Source of the DNA: Candidatus Methylomirabilota bacterium
GTDB lineage: Bacteria > Methylomirabilota > Methylomirabilia > Methylomirabilales > Methylomirabilaceae
Assembly (NCBI GenBank): GCA_003105305.1
Contig: PQAQ01000262.1
Coordinates: 1 to 16,234 of the forward strand
DNA: 16,234 bases
Direction of reading: 5' to 3'
The translations under genes and the position numbers were made by a program. The notes below the pieces were generated by a model. That model made no database searches. It was not told the origin of the DNA and was given only the letters and a program-made list of their open reading frames with translations. Below, one piece after another: positions 1 through 7,443 of this stretch; the first letter of the stretch is position 1, and each line of letters starts with the position of its first letter.

Positions 1-125
1 CGCACCGGCAGGAGCGGGATCGTATCAGGCACCTTCCGAGTCTGCGTCTCGATTGTGGTCTCAGGGTTCTCGACGTCGGAAATCGACGCCTGCTCTGTGC
101 TTTCTGTTGTCTTCGGATCTGCCAC
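1..125 (-). CDS. lon: Probable Lon protease (ATP-dependent serine protease La), N-terminal fragment
   Basis: The reverse strand opens with a GTG codon at 125 and stays open to the window edge (41 codons). It reads an acidic, low-complexity leader rich in Thr, Glu and Asp, then KVPDTIPLLPVR. That ending matches the start of the Lon substrate-recognition domain, where family members read IPLLPLRDVVVFP or similar. Lon is a cytosolic AAA+ protease that degrades misfolded and regulatory proteins. A GGAAGGAG ribosome-binding site lies inside the last codons of galU, about 12 nt before the GTG, and only 5 nt separate the galU stop from this start, so the two genes are probably co-transcribed. The roughly 30-residue extension before the Lon core is longer than in E. 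coli. Only the first dozen diagnostic residues are visible, so the call rests on that motif alone. The AAA+ and protease domains lie outside the window. Confidence 0.65.
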   Translation of the reverse strand, partial: MADPKTTESTEQASISDVENPETTIETQTRKVPDTIPLLPV

Positions 126-130
126 GGCTT

Positions 131-1039
131 TCAGTGCTCCTTCCCGTCTCGCTCTACAGCCGCCCCCACCTCATCCAGACTGAGTGTTTTCAGATAGTCC
201 CGCAACCCCGGCGCCAACTCCGGACGTTTGAGCGCAAACTGCACGGTTGCCTTCAAAAAACCCAGCTTGCTTCCGGCATCATACCGTTGCCCGCTGAACG
301 CGAACCCGTACAACGTTTGTGTGTTCAGCAATACTCGCAGGCCGTTCGTCAACTGAATCTCTCCGCCGCTGTCCGGAAGAGTTCGTTCGAGCGCCTCAAA
401 AATTTCCGGTGTCAAAATATAGCGTCCGATAATGGCCAGATCGGACGGGGCCGACTCGGGAGCCGGCTTCTCCACCAGATCCGCGATCTCATAGACCGAA
501 TCCTCAGCCCGCCTGGGATCGATGATGCCGTAGCTGCGGGTTTCCTCCCTGCTGACCCGCTGCACGGCGACGATCGAGGATCGATACCATTCAAACGCTG
601 AAATCATCTGTGCGAGACAAGGGATCTCGGCATCGATAATGTCGTCCCCGAGCAGGACAGCAAACGGCTCATTCCCTATAAGCGCTTTTGCCGTCAGGAT
701 CGCGTGCCCCAGACCAAGCGGTTCCTCCTGGCGAACGTAACAGAAACACGCCAGCTCGGAGATCTGCTCGATCTCCCGTAACTGTTCCGTTTTGCCCTGC
801 CGCGCAAGCGCAATCTGCAACTCCAGCGACCGGTCAAAGTGGTTCTCGATCGCTTCCTTCCCTCGACCGGTCACCACGATGATATCCTCAATCCCGGACG
901 CAGCCGCTTCCTCTACCACGTACTGGATGGTAGGCTTGTCCACGATCGGCAGCATCTCTTTTGGCTGCGCCTTGGTTGCGGGGAGGAAACGCGTCCCCAA
1001 ACCCGCCGCGGGTATAATGGCTTTACGGATTCGCATCAT
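131..1039 (-). CDS. galU: UTP--glucose-1-phosphate uridylyltransferase (UDP-glucose pyrophosphorylase)
   Basis: GalU makes UDP-glucose from UTP and glucose-1-phosphate in the cytosol, feeding LPS core, capsule and other glycan synthesis. The protein is about 302 residues, normal for bacterial GalU. It begins MMRIRKAIIPAAGLGTRFLP and continues with the nucleotide-binding signature ATKAQPKEMLPIVDKP. Later hallmarks are LGDDII in the middle and VEKP, both typical of the sugar-nucleotide pyrophosphorylase fold. The open frame extends 9 codons upstream to a GTG at 1066, but family alignment favours the ATG at 1039 (or 1036), which places the first beta strand right at the N terminus. The stop is TGA at 131-133. 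It sits just upstream of the probable lon gene and near the minus-strand glycan cluster. A possible promoter lies at 1314-1343, giving a long leader. Confidence 0.95.
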   Translation of the reverse strand: MMRIRKAIIPAAGLGTRFLPATKAQPKEMLPIVDKPTIQYVVEEAAASGIEDIIVVTGRGKEAIENHFDRSLELQIALARQGKTEQLREIEQISELACFCYVRQEEPLGLGHAILTAKALIGNEPFAVLLGDDIIDAEIPCLAQMISAFEWYRSSIVAVQRVSREETRSYGIIDPRRAEDSVYEIADLVEKPAPESAPSDLAIIGRYILTPEIFEALERTLPDSGGEIQLTNGLRVLLNTQTLYGFAFSGQRYDAGSKLGFLKATVQFALKRPELAPGLRDYLKTLSLDEVGAAVERDGKEH

Positions 1040-1313
1040 CCCAACCGACGCCGACGCCCTTCGCACGGCAAAGGGATGCTGACATTCTCAGGAAAGATCT
1101 TGGCGGGAACTGTGAAGGACTCGTGCCTGCGATGACCGGTTCGGCAAAAGCGGCACTGAACATAGCGACCATCATACCCCGGCACATTCCTCTCCCGCCC
1201 TGGCGGGCAAGAACAGGCACAGGCAACCAAAATATAGGACCGGATTGCGTTGTCGTGAAAGATCCTCAACTCCTTCGATTCGTACGCCCTTTATATGGCC
1301 TTTAGCTGCTTAT

Positions 1314-1343
1314 TTTATACTGTATTATCTGATGCGAAGTCAA
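1314..1343 (-). promoter_or_regulatory. Putative sigma70-type promoter for galU (and lon)
   Basis: On the minus strand TTGACT (1343-1338) is followed after 18 nt by TATAAA (1319-1314), in the most AT-rich patch of the intergenic region. Expected transcription start is about 1306, some 265 nt before the galU ATG. Assigned by pattern only. Confidence 0.45.
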
Positions 1344-1370
1344 GCGGCCGCGCAGGGCCGTACCCGATTC

Positions 1371-1399
1371 TCGACATTCTCTTGCGGATATGGTAGAAG
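1371..1399 (+). promoter_or_regulatory. Putative sigma70-type promoter for tRNA-Leu
   Basis: TCGACA (1371-1376), a 17-nt spacer and TAGAAG (1394-1399) lie in the right place to start transcription near 1406, about 20 nt before the mature tRNA 5' end. Two mismatches in the -10 hexamer make this a moderate candidate. Confidence 0.4.
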
Positions 1400-1427
1400 A
1401 GTCAGGTTCCCTGTTCGCTCTCGTCAC

Positions 1428-1514
1428 GCCGGGGTGGTGAAACTGGCAGACGCACGGGACTCAAAATCCCGCGGACTTCGGTCCATGAGGGTTCGACCCC
1501 CTCCCCCGGCACCA
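1428..1514 (+). tRNA. tRNA-Leu (anticodon CAA)
   Basis: This is a full class II tRNA of 87 nt including an encoded CCA. The acceptor stem GCCGGGG pairs with CCCCGGC, followed by discriminator A and CCA (1511-1514). The anticodon arm is CGGGA - CTCAAAA - TCCCG, giving anticodon CAA, which reads the UUG codon. The long variable arm is a GGAC-TTCG-GTCC hairpin, and the T arm GAGGG-TTCGACC-CCCTC is intact. The long variable arm plus the CAA anticodon identify leucine. It stands alone, convergent with the minus-strand glycosyltransferase gene that ends at 1719. I see no integrase gene near it. Confidence 0.97.
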
Positions 1515-1718
1515 TTTATTCTGCATAGTTGGCACCATCCGCAGTTACCCTCCATCGGTTCCGACGGCGCGGTGTTTCAGGTGAAGCTGCAGCGTTCAGG
1601 TTTGTTCTATCATTGAAATTGAGACGGCGCTTGATGAGGGGGGCGGACCACTGTATGCGGGATTTCGTATTCTGCGGGCTCGACTGGGGAGTTGTCCGGT
1701 TTGTGGTGGCTATTCCGA

Positions 1719-2654
1719 TTACAACAGCCTGCTGATCTGATCATCAAGCTCTGTATTCAGACGCGCCGGATCACGCGCAACCCGTAGCGCCCCTCGATAC
1801 GCGTTCGCGATAGCCTCCATCTCGTCGATCGGCATTCGTACGGTCCGCAGCAGCTCCAGGGTCCGGCAGTTCGATCCGAGGAAGCAGTGTGCCACCGTTG
1901 ATGACAGCGATCGTGGAATCATGCCAACCGGAACAGACCCGGCATAGGCGCATTCGGTGTACTTCATCAACTCCACACCATATCTGGACGGGTCGAGCAA
2001 GAAATGCGTGTAGTGTGCCGCGTATTCGACGTACTTGTCGCGTATGACAGTGTGGCGCAAGGTGCCCCCGATATCGGGGTAGCCAGGGTGAGGCAGTCGC
2101 GCAAGCGCACTCCTCGCAATGGGATTAATGGTGAAGCGACGAAATACGGATTCCCGGAATGGATACAGTCGGCGGCTGCGAGCGCCAGACACGAATACCT
2201 GCCTCGACCTGCCGGCTATCGGACGGTCGACTTCCCGCCGCACGTCGTAGGGAAAAGGCGCCCGCACGACTCGCGAGGCGCTCAGCGAGGCGAAGAAATC
2301 ACCGGCGGGTCCGATTGGGTCGTACACCGACAGGTAGTGAACGCCGGGGCGATCTTTTTGTTCGAAGACGTAGCGTGTGCTCCTGTGGGGTGACGCGGGC
2401 ATGTCGGGATCACTGACCTTGAAGAAAATCGGGTACCGGACGCCAGAGGGGGCCGACAGAAAATGCTCAAGAATATCGAGGTCGCCTTCGCGCAGTCGAT
2501 TCTCGACAATCCCGATGTCACACGTTGTCCTGGCCATTTCATCGAGGTAACGTACCTCCCAGCCGTACGCCTCGCCGAACTCGGGCCCGGAACCCGGATA
2601 GATGACGAGACTGAACGGAAACGCCCGTGAGACGAAGAAAATCTTTTTCAACAT
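1719..2654 (-). CDS. Putative glycosyltransferase (CgeB / GT-B-like)
   Basis: The product is a protein of about 311 residues without signal peptide or membrane segment, so probably cytosolic. The C-terminal third contains RYGVELMKYTECAYAGSVP, which resembles the donor-binding 'FEA.ACG.PVV' region of GT-B glycosyltransferases, especially CgeB/YkvP-like proteins. The N terminus (KKIFFVSRAFPFSLV) fits the first strand of a Rossmann-like half. No classical GT4 E-x7-E motif is clear, so the family is uncertain and the donor and acceptor are unknown. I prefer the ATG at 2654 to the GTG at 2657; no strong ribosome-binding site is present. It lies 45 nt downstream of a GT4-type glycosyltransferase gene in the same direction and is the last gene of the cluster. 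The cluster supports a role in polysaccharide or glycolipid synthesis. Confidence 0.5.
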   Translation of the reverse strand: MLKKIFFVSRAFPFSLVIYPGSGPEFGEAYGWEVRYLDEMARTTCDIGIVENRLREGDLDILEHFLSAPSGVRYPIFFKVSDPDMPASPHRSTRYVFEQKDRPGVHYLSVYDPIGPAGDFFASLSASRVVRAPFPYDVRREVDRPIAGRSRQVFVSGARSRRLYPFRESVFRRFTINPIARSALARLPHPGYPDIGGTLRHTVIRDKYVEYAAHYTHFLLDPSRYGVELMKYTECAYAGSVPVGMIPRSLSSTVAHCFLGSNCRTLELLRTVRMPIDEMEAIANAYRGALRVARDPARLNTELDDQISRLL

Positions 2655-2699
2655 CACTCTGCGTGCCGGATGGGAGATTCCTCTTGCTGTGACCGTCCG

Positions 2700-3767
2700 T
2701 CAATTGTCGAGCATGGCGTCAAACATCTGTCGATAGTTTTCGGCTTGGCGCTTCCAGGTCCACGCTTGAATCGACCTCAGTATGTTGCGCCTCAATATCG
2801 TCCGCAACTGAGGCTCGTCGCGCAGCAGAGTAATCTGCGATGCGATGTCTGAAATAGTTGGCTCGACGAAGAGACCATTGACCTTGGATTCGATGAGGTC
2901 AATCATGTTCCCGACGCGAGTGGTAACCAGCGGGACTCCACAGGCGGCAGCCTCGAGACAGGGGTTTGGTGTTCCTTCATTGCGACTGGCACAGACATAG
3001 ACGTCCAGTGAGCGGTAGAATTCCAGCATCTCGTCGGGTCCGCGCCACTGCTCCTCACGTATGGCCGTAACTAGTTGAGCGCCCCTTACCGAGTATACTG
3101 CCGGGACGATCAGATTATAAAAGCCGCGCTGTTTGGAGCCGTGGTTTGACAGACTGCCTGCCCACCCCACCCGTAGCGAATGTGCGTGGTGCGGCCTCTG
3201 CCTAGCTATTCCTTGTCGAAGTAATCTCAGACAGTTGCCGAAGTGCAGTCTGGCTCTGAGCTTTGCTGGAAGGCGATCGTGCCGGGGATGTTCGGTGCGA
3301 GCAGTCCGAGGCCGAACAGCAGTCGTCGCCCCGGCCGATGGGCGATAGAAGTCTGTGTCTACTCCGTTTGGCGTATAGAAAATCGGCGTCTCTACAAGAG
3401 ATCGAAATTCGTTATAAAGAAGCTTGTTTACACAAAACACGCCGTGCGCAAACCTACGAAGCATGGCCAACCCCGGTTCGCGCCGCCTCCCTTCAAATTC
3501 TGCGTGGGAGCAGATCCCAATCAGGATTTTGTATCGATTACGCATAAAACTCAGCGTAAGATCTTTCATACGCCGAAACTGTGACCAGTAGTAGACTACG
3601 ATTAAATCGGCCCGATCGAGGTCGACCTCCGTTACCTCAGACTCGCGCAGCTTTATTATCCTGTAGTTGGCCTCCAACATGCTCTGTAGTTGGATCGTCT
3701 TATAGTCATGCGCCCAGCAGGGTATATCGACAATGAAGAGTATCTCGGGCTGTTGGCGATTATTCAT
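2700..3767 (-). CDS. Glycosyltransferase, GT4 (group 1) family, with an atypical internal segment
   Basis: The protein has 355 residues. The N-terminal half (residues 1-142) ends in NGVDTDFYRP, the usual end of the acceptor domain in GT4 enzymes. The C-terminal half restarts at LRVGWAGS (residues 198-205), a standard donor-domain opening. It carries NEGTPNPCLEAAACGVPLV (263-281), the E-x7-E type nucleotide-sugar motif, then GNMIDLI and NGLFVEP. Between them, residues about 144-197 are Arg/His-rich and look unlike a glycosyltransferase; relatives normally need only some 10-20 residues there. The frame is nevertheless uninterrupted. The gene starts with ATG 4 nt after the stop of the upstream GT2 gene, suggesting translational coupling. 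The sugar transferred cannot be told from sequence. The odd segment may be a lineage insertion or a paired frameshift. Confidence 0.85.
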   Translation of the reverse strand: MNNRQQPEILFIVDIPCWAHDYKTIQLQSMLEANYRIIKLRESEVTEVDLDRADLIVVYYWSQFRRMKDLTLSFMRNRYKILIGICSHAEFEGRRREPGLAMLRRFAHGVFCVNKLLYNEFRSLVETPIFYTPNGVDTDFYRPSAGATTAVRPRTARTEHPRHDRLPAKLRARLHFGNCLRLLRQGIARQRPHHAHSLRVGWAGSLSNHGSKQRGFYNLIVPAVYSVRGAQLVTAIREEQWRGPDEMLEFYRSLDVYVCASRNEGTPNPCLEAAACGVPLVTTRVGNMIDLIESKVNGLFVEPTISDIASQITLLRDEPQLRTILRRNILRSIQAWTWKRQAENYRQMFDAMLDN

Positions 3768-3771
3768 GCGT

Positions 3772-4659
3772 CTAGTACCACAGTCGCCCGCCGTTGTCAG
3801 CGAGGAGCCGATGGGTACGACGTGAAATCGTCCGCCGCTTTCTCCACACTGCCGGCATCCTGGTCACACAGTCGTAGATGCCGCGACACGCCGTCAGCAT
3901 TTGCCCTCCGTAGAGTCCTTTGGCAAGACTCCGCGCCCACCATGCAAAGATATGTGTTGCGCAATAAAGCAACGGCAAGTGTCGGAGGGCAACCAATGGG
4001 CGATTACGGGCATCATAGTATGGCGTCAGCGACCTGGTGGGACCTCCAGTCCGGTGGTGGACTACGACGACGGAGGGGTCAAAGACGATTTGAAAACCGG
4101 CGTCGAGCAGTCGGTAGGACAGATCAAGTTCTTCGCCCCCGTAAAAGAGCGACCCGTCGAAGAACCCAACCCGATCTAGAGCCCGCCGGTGAATCGCGCA
4201 CGCAGTTCCGACAAAGTAGCACGCCGGAGCTATCGAGCGAGGAACGCGCTTATCCCGAAACGGGATGGAGCGACGCTCAACAGTATCGGTTGTGTCCAGG
4301 ACCAGAAAACCGACGACGGCGAGATCACTGTCGCGCCGGAAATGATTGAGCGCTCTGGCGGCCGCATCGGCCTGATACAATTCGGCGTCGTCATCCAGAA
4401 AGAAAAGGACCTCCCCTCGTGCCAGTTGTATTCCCGCATTGCGTCCTGTGCCCACGCCGTAGTTCGCATCCAAAAACGTGGTGCGCACATCTTGGCCGAT
4501 GGTACGAAGCGCTGTTTCGGTCTCCTCGTCCCGGCCGTTTACGACCACGACGATCTCTCCGCAATCGATAGTCTGCTGTTGAATCGACCTGATCGCCTTT
4601 GTTACCCACTTGGCGCGGTCATGAGTAACGATTACGAAACTAACCAGGGGCGAGGTCAC
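3772..4659 (-). CDS. Glycosyltransferase family 2 protein (rhamnosyltransferase WbbL-like)
   Basis: This is a GT-A fold enzyme of 295 residues. It opens with VSFVIVTHDRAKWVTKAIRS, the typical first strand and helix of GT2 enzymes. GTGRNAGIQLARGEVLFFLD leads into the metal-binding DxD-like stretch LDDDAEL (residues 88-94). The general-base region is GGEELDLSYRLLDAG (174-188). These motifs match the WbbL/COG1216 group, which adds rhamnose or other sugars to lipid-linked or polysaccharide acceptors at the cytoplasmic face. The donor is not predictable. A hydrophobic stretch near residues 230-245 may help membrane association. The start codon is GTG at 4659, with only a weak ribosome-binding site. 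It ends with TAG 4 nt before the next glycosyltransferase gene, so the two form an operon. It follows the GINT1-like gene after 62 nt. Confidence 0.9.
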   Translation of the reverse strand: MTSPLVSFVIVTHDRAKWVTKAIRSIQQQTIDCGEIVVVVNGRDEETETALRTIGQDVRTTFLDANYGVGTGRNAGIQLARGEVLFFLDDDAELYQADAAARALNHFRRDSDLAVVGFLVLDTTDTVERRSIPFRDKRVPRSIAPACYFVGTACAIHRRALDRVGFFDGSLFYGGEELDLSYRLLDAGFQIVFDPSVVVVHHRTGGPTRSLTPYYDARNRPLVALRHLPLLYCATHIFAWWARSLAKGLYGGQMLTACRGIYDCVTRMPAVWRKRRTISRRTHRLLADNGGRLWY

Positions 4660-4721
4660 TTTGTTCTCGGTACGGTCTTATCGGGCCGCGATAAACTCTG
4701 TATCTCCGAGCTACCGGATTA

Positions 4722-5675
4722 CTATCTCATGCGGAAGAATAGCGTACTTTTTCGACCGTCCACGCTTGCCATCCATTTACGATCCACTGTCTGGTGGAGA
4801 TCCACGTGGTGCATGCCCTCAGCATTCCATCCGCTCCCAGACGCCCGCAACACTGGGCCGGACGTCACCTCTCTTTCTTCATAACGCGCAGGCGTCAGGT
4901 CAATAATTTCAAAGGCCGTCACCTGATTGCCGTAGGTGCGATAGTCGTCTTGAGCGAACCTGTATAGCCGGTTATCAAGCACAACGATCCTTCCGGCCGG
5001 TCTGGCGATCCTCGCATTTCTGACTACAATAGGACTCTTCGGATGCTCTGTATATGGGCCCTCCAGAGTGTTGGCGTAGTAAAGGCGCAGTTCGTCGCTT
5101 TCCTTTCCATGTGAGACGAAGATCCACCATCTGTTCCGGTAGCTCACAACGCTCGGATCCACAAAATCTCCATACAATAACGTCGTGACGGGAAGCCATC
5201 GCAGGGGGAAAGGGTCTGCTCTGTACAGTCGAACGGAGCTCGCTTGACGACTCTCTGGAACCATATAATACGTGTCCTTCCATTGAAAGACATAGGGATA
5301 AGACAGATGGAACGGTTCATCAAGTACGATCTGCTTATAGGTCCACTTCAATCCATCAGGACTTACAGCCAGTCCGATATCCCCCTGTTTGGTTTCGTCG
5401 TTCATCACTTCGAAGAACATATACCACACAGATTGCCGGACAATCATAAACGGATCGGCTACAAAGCTTGCACGAACGCCTGTTACCTCTTTTGCGGTTA
5501 AAACGGGATTGAACTTTTCCGGTGAAACCAGGTGAAACGGGCTCGGTCCGGTGTAGATTCCTATAGACCATTCATTTCTGTACGCAATACGTGGAAGACC
5601 GATGAGCCGTTCACTAAGCGCGCCCCCCACAAGGCCCACTGTCACGGATGCGAGCAATATCGCGCAGCGTCTCAC
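4722..5675 (-). CDS. GINT1-like beta-propeller protein (glucosamine inositolphosphorylceramide transferase 1 N-terminal-type domain)
   Basis: The protein has 317 residues. It begins with a hydrophobic segment (about residues 5-20), either a signal peptide or an anchor. The rest is a GH43-like five-bladed beta-propeller of the kind found at the N terminus of plant GINT1 and in bacterial glycan loci. Landmarks are NEWSIGIYTG (34-43), FVADPFM (71-77), WYMFFEVMND (84-93), YYMVPES (136-142), FVDPSVV (171-177) and GWNAEGMHHVD (282-292). No separate glycosyltransferase domain is attached, so activity is uncertain; binding or hydrolysis of a glycan is possible. The start is GTG at 5675, with TGGAGGAG just upstream, the best ribosome-binding site of the cluster. 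It is the first gene of the minus-strand glycan cluster. The family assignment is from remembered motif similarity. Confidence 0.75.
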   Translation of the reverse strand: MRRCAILLASVTVGLVGGALSERLIGLPRIAYRNEWSIGIYTGPSPFHLVSPEKFNPVLTAKEVTGVRASFVADPFMIVRQSVWYMFFEVMNDETKQGDIGLAVSPDGLKWTYKQIVLDEPFHLSYPYVFQWKDTYYMVPESRQASSVRLYRADPFPLRWLPVTTLLYGDFVDPSVVSYRNRWWIFVSHGKESDELRLYYANTLEGPYTEHPKSPIVVRNARIARPAGRIVVLDNRLYRFAQDDYRTYGNQVTAFEIIDLTPARYEEREVTSGPVLRASGSGWNAEGMHHVDLHQTVDRKWMASVDGRKSTLFFRMR

Positions 5676-5721
5676 GGCTCCTCCAGTACGCTCTCCCTAG
5701 CTCACCATCAGGTTGTGCGTC

Positions 5722-5730
5722 AGTATAGCA
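5722..5730 (-). promoter_or_regulatory. Putative extended -10 promoter for the glycan cluster
   Basis: The minus strand reads TGC-TATACT, an extended -10 element, about 45 nt upstream of the GTG start of the GINT1-like gene. A possible -35 (TTGCAA) lies 21 nt away, which is too far for a classical promoter, so the extended -10 would have to compensate. Confidence 0.35.
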
Positions 5731-6399
5731 CACCCTCCGGACGGCCCATTGCAACCGGTGAACTACGACGGGCGGTGGGCACAACCATTGCGTCGCCGAG
5801 CGCCTCTAGCCGCCGTACCTGCATGCTAACCCCGCCACCATCCCACCCGCGATTGTCATTAACCACTATGGGTCCCTTTTACTTTAGCGAAATCAACAGT
5901 GGAGCCGAGTTCAGGAAGAGATCCTATCTGCTTGATTCAATGACAACTTGCCATCGTCTCCCGTTGACAATCATGTCGGTTTGCGCCATTATGGGTCCGC
6001 TCCACCGGCACCAACAATATTCGTCAGTTACGCACCGTCTTATGTTCCCGCCGTGCGTCTTGTGATCTGCGACGCCCTCTCGCCCACCGGGATCCCGCTG
6101 CTTGCCCTCGCGTTCCACAACCCGGGAGCGAAGGAAGCGTCATCAGAAGGCCATGGGACAAGCTCGACGGGGAATCTGATCGCGTCAACGCTGCTGTTCC
6201 GCGACCTGGATTATCCTTGCCCCTGGTTGGATGCTGTGACATATTTTGGAAAACCTTCGTCAGCAATGTCATGGCTTATGCTCATCTCTTTCACCGAGAC
6301 GGCACACAGGGGCGACGTCCTCGGCGCTCCGCGCCGCCGCTGAAGCCGGGCGTGTTAGCCCTCTGATGAGGATATGACCGACCTGATAGGAGGGACGTC
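5731..6399. other. Region without a supported gene; short repeats, possible mobile-element debris
   Basis: About 670 bp separate the glycan cluster from the methyltransferase remnant. Open frames here have odd composition and no recognisable domain. I see a 13-bp near-identical direct repeat, CCACTATGGGTCC (5863-5875) and CCATTATGGGTCC (5986-5998). An 8-bp inverted pair is also present, GATTGTCA (5851-5858) and TGACAATC (5965-5972). Minus-strand TGTTGATTTCGCTAAAGT (from 5898) reminds me of IS21-family ends. A GC-rich hairpin (CGGCGC / GCGCCG) is at 6322-6336. None of this amounts to a defined element. Confidence 0.4.
5863..5998. repeat. Two copies of a 13-bp direct repeat (1 mismatch)
   Basis: CCACTATGGGTCC at 5863-5875 and CCATTATGGGTCC at 5986-5998 lie 123 bp apart in the same orientation. 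Multiple short repeats near an end are a feature of IS21-family elements, but no istA or istB coding sequence is visible, so the origin is open. Confidence 0.5.
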
Positions 6400-7436
6400 A
6401 TGGCGCGAAAGAAGAAGACGGATGTGAAACGGCCGGTTGAGTCGTACGAACATCAAGACAAAGAGCGGCTCAACAACCCGCCGGTCGGGCTGGTAACGCC
6501 GGACCCCGACCCGGACGCGGGGCAGAAAAAGCAGATCTACGCCTACGACCCGCACCTGGACCCGCAGCTCAAATGGGCGGGCAAGGCGGAGCACACCTCC
6601 TTCGAGGTCCCAACCGTTTCGCTGCATGTCCACGAGCGGATTGATCCGCGCACTATCATCGAGGCGGCCAGCAGATCTGCTTTGCGCGCCTCGAGCCGCT
6701 CCCGGGTTGCCGCTGGCTGCACGCCGACGGCGAGAGCCGTCCCAACGACGAGGGCCGCGATCGGGTGCGCGAGGCGGGCGCGGCATACACCGCCCAGCGC
6801 GTCGTCGTCTCGTTCGGTCCCGAGCACGCCCCTCTGGAACAGCGCCAGGTGGCGCAGGCCATCGAAGCAGCACAAACCCTTGTGCCCAAGCCAAAGTTGA
6901 TTGTCTTTGCCGCCTTCCAATTCGACCCGGAGGCGGCCAAGGACATCGACGAGACCAACTGGCCCGGAGTGACGTTGCTCAAAGCTCAGATGAACGCCGA
7001 CCTATTGACCGAAGATTTGAAGAAGAAGCGTGCCGGCAACGAATCGTTCTGGCTCATCGGCCAGCCGGATGTGCGGCTGGAGCGCGTCGCCAAGGGCAAG
7101 TGGCGTGTTGTCGTTGAAGGGTTCGATTACTACAATACGAAAACGGGCGCGCTGGAGTCGGGCGGTAGCGACAGGATCGCTGTCTGGCTGCTCGATACCG
7201 ACTACGACGGACGTAGCCTCTATCCGCGCCAGGTGTTCTTCCCGATGGCCGGCGAAAAGGAAGGCTGGGCGCGGCTCGCGAAGAACCTCAAGGCGGAGAT
7301 CGACGAAGAGCGCATCGACGCCTATCGCGGCACAGTGTCGCTGCCCTTCGAGCCGGGCGCGCACAAGCGCATCGCGGTCAAGATCGTGGACGACCGGGGC
7401 ATCGAGAGCCTGAAGGTGATGAAGCTTCCCGGGTGA
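6400..7436 (+). pseudogene. Internally deleted and frameshifted adenine-specific DNA methyltransferase (type III Mod-like)
   Basis: Two ends of one protein are present, in different frames. From ATG 6400 (AGGAGGG at 6388-6394, 5-nt spacing) the frame reads MARKKKTDVKRPVESYEHQD and then AYDPHLDPQLKWAGKAEHTS and HERIDPRTIIEA. This is the conserved N terminus of large site-specific DNA methyltransferases of the COG2189/type III Mod kind. Around 6661-6670 homology switches to another frame, with QICFARLEPLPG, LHADGESRPNDEGRDRV and VSFGPEHAPLEQRQV. It continues through FDYYNTKTGALESGG and AVWLLDTDYDGRSL to VKIVDDRGIESLKV and the stop at 7436. This is the C-terminal part of the same family. The central several hundred residues, including the SAM-binding and DPPY catalytic motifs, are missing, so it cannot methylate DNA. 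A C-terminal fragment could in principle still be translated from 6765. No helicase/restriction partner gene is visible. Confidence 0.85.
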
Positions 7437-7443
7437 TGCGGAC

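Larger units (their letters stand above)
1040..1427. other. Intergenic region between galU and tRNA-Leu
   Basis: This stretch of about 390 bp has no convincing gene. Short open frames on the minus strand (for example 1036-1269) have no clear ribosome-binding site or family resemblance and overlap the galU start. It carries an AT-rich patch (about 1290-1330) with a probable minus-strand promoter, and a plus-strand promoter for the tRNA at 1371-1399. A small GC-rich hairpin (CCCGC / GCGGG, loop CCTG) is at 1194-1207. If the minus-strand promoter is real, galU has a leader of about 265 nt. Confidence 0.5.

Noticed and set aside
1036..1269. Minus-strand frame with several cysteines upstream of galU
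   Set aside because: It overlaps the galU start, lacks a ribosome-binding site, and the cysteine spacing does not form a known zinc-ribbon pattern.
5532..6343. Two plus-strand open frames (5532-6065 and 5948-6343)
   Set aside because: No ribosome-binding site, unusual composition, and no recognisable domain. The first overlaps the start of the GINT1-like gene on the other strand.
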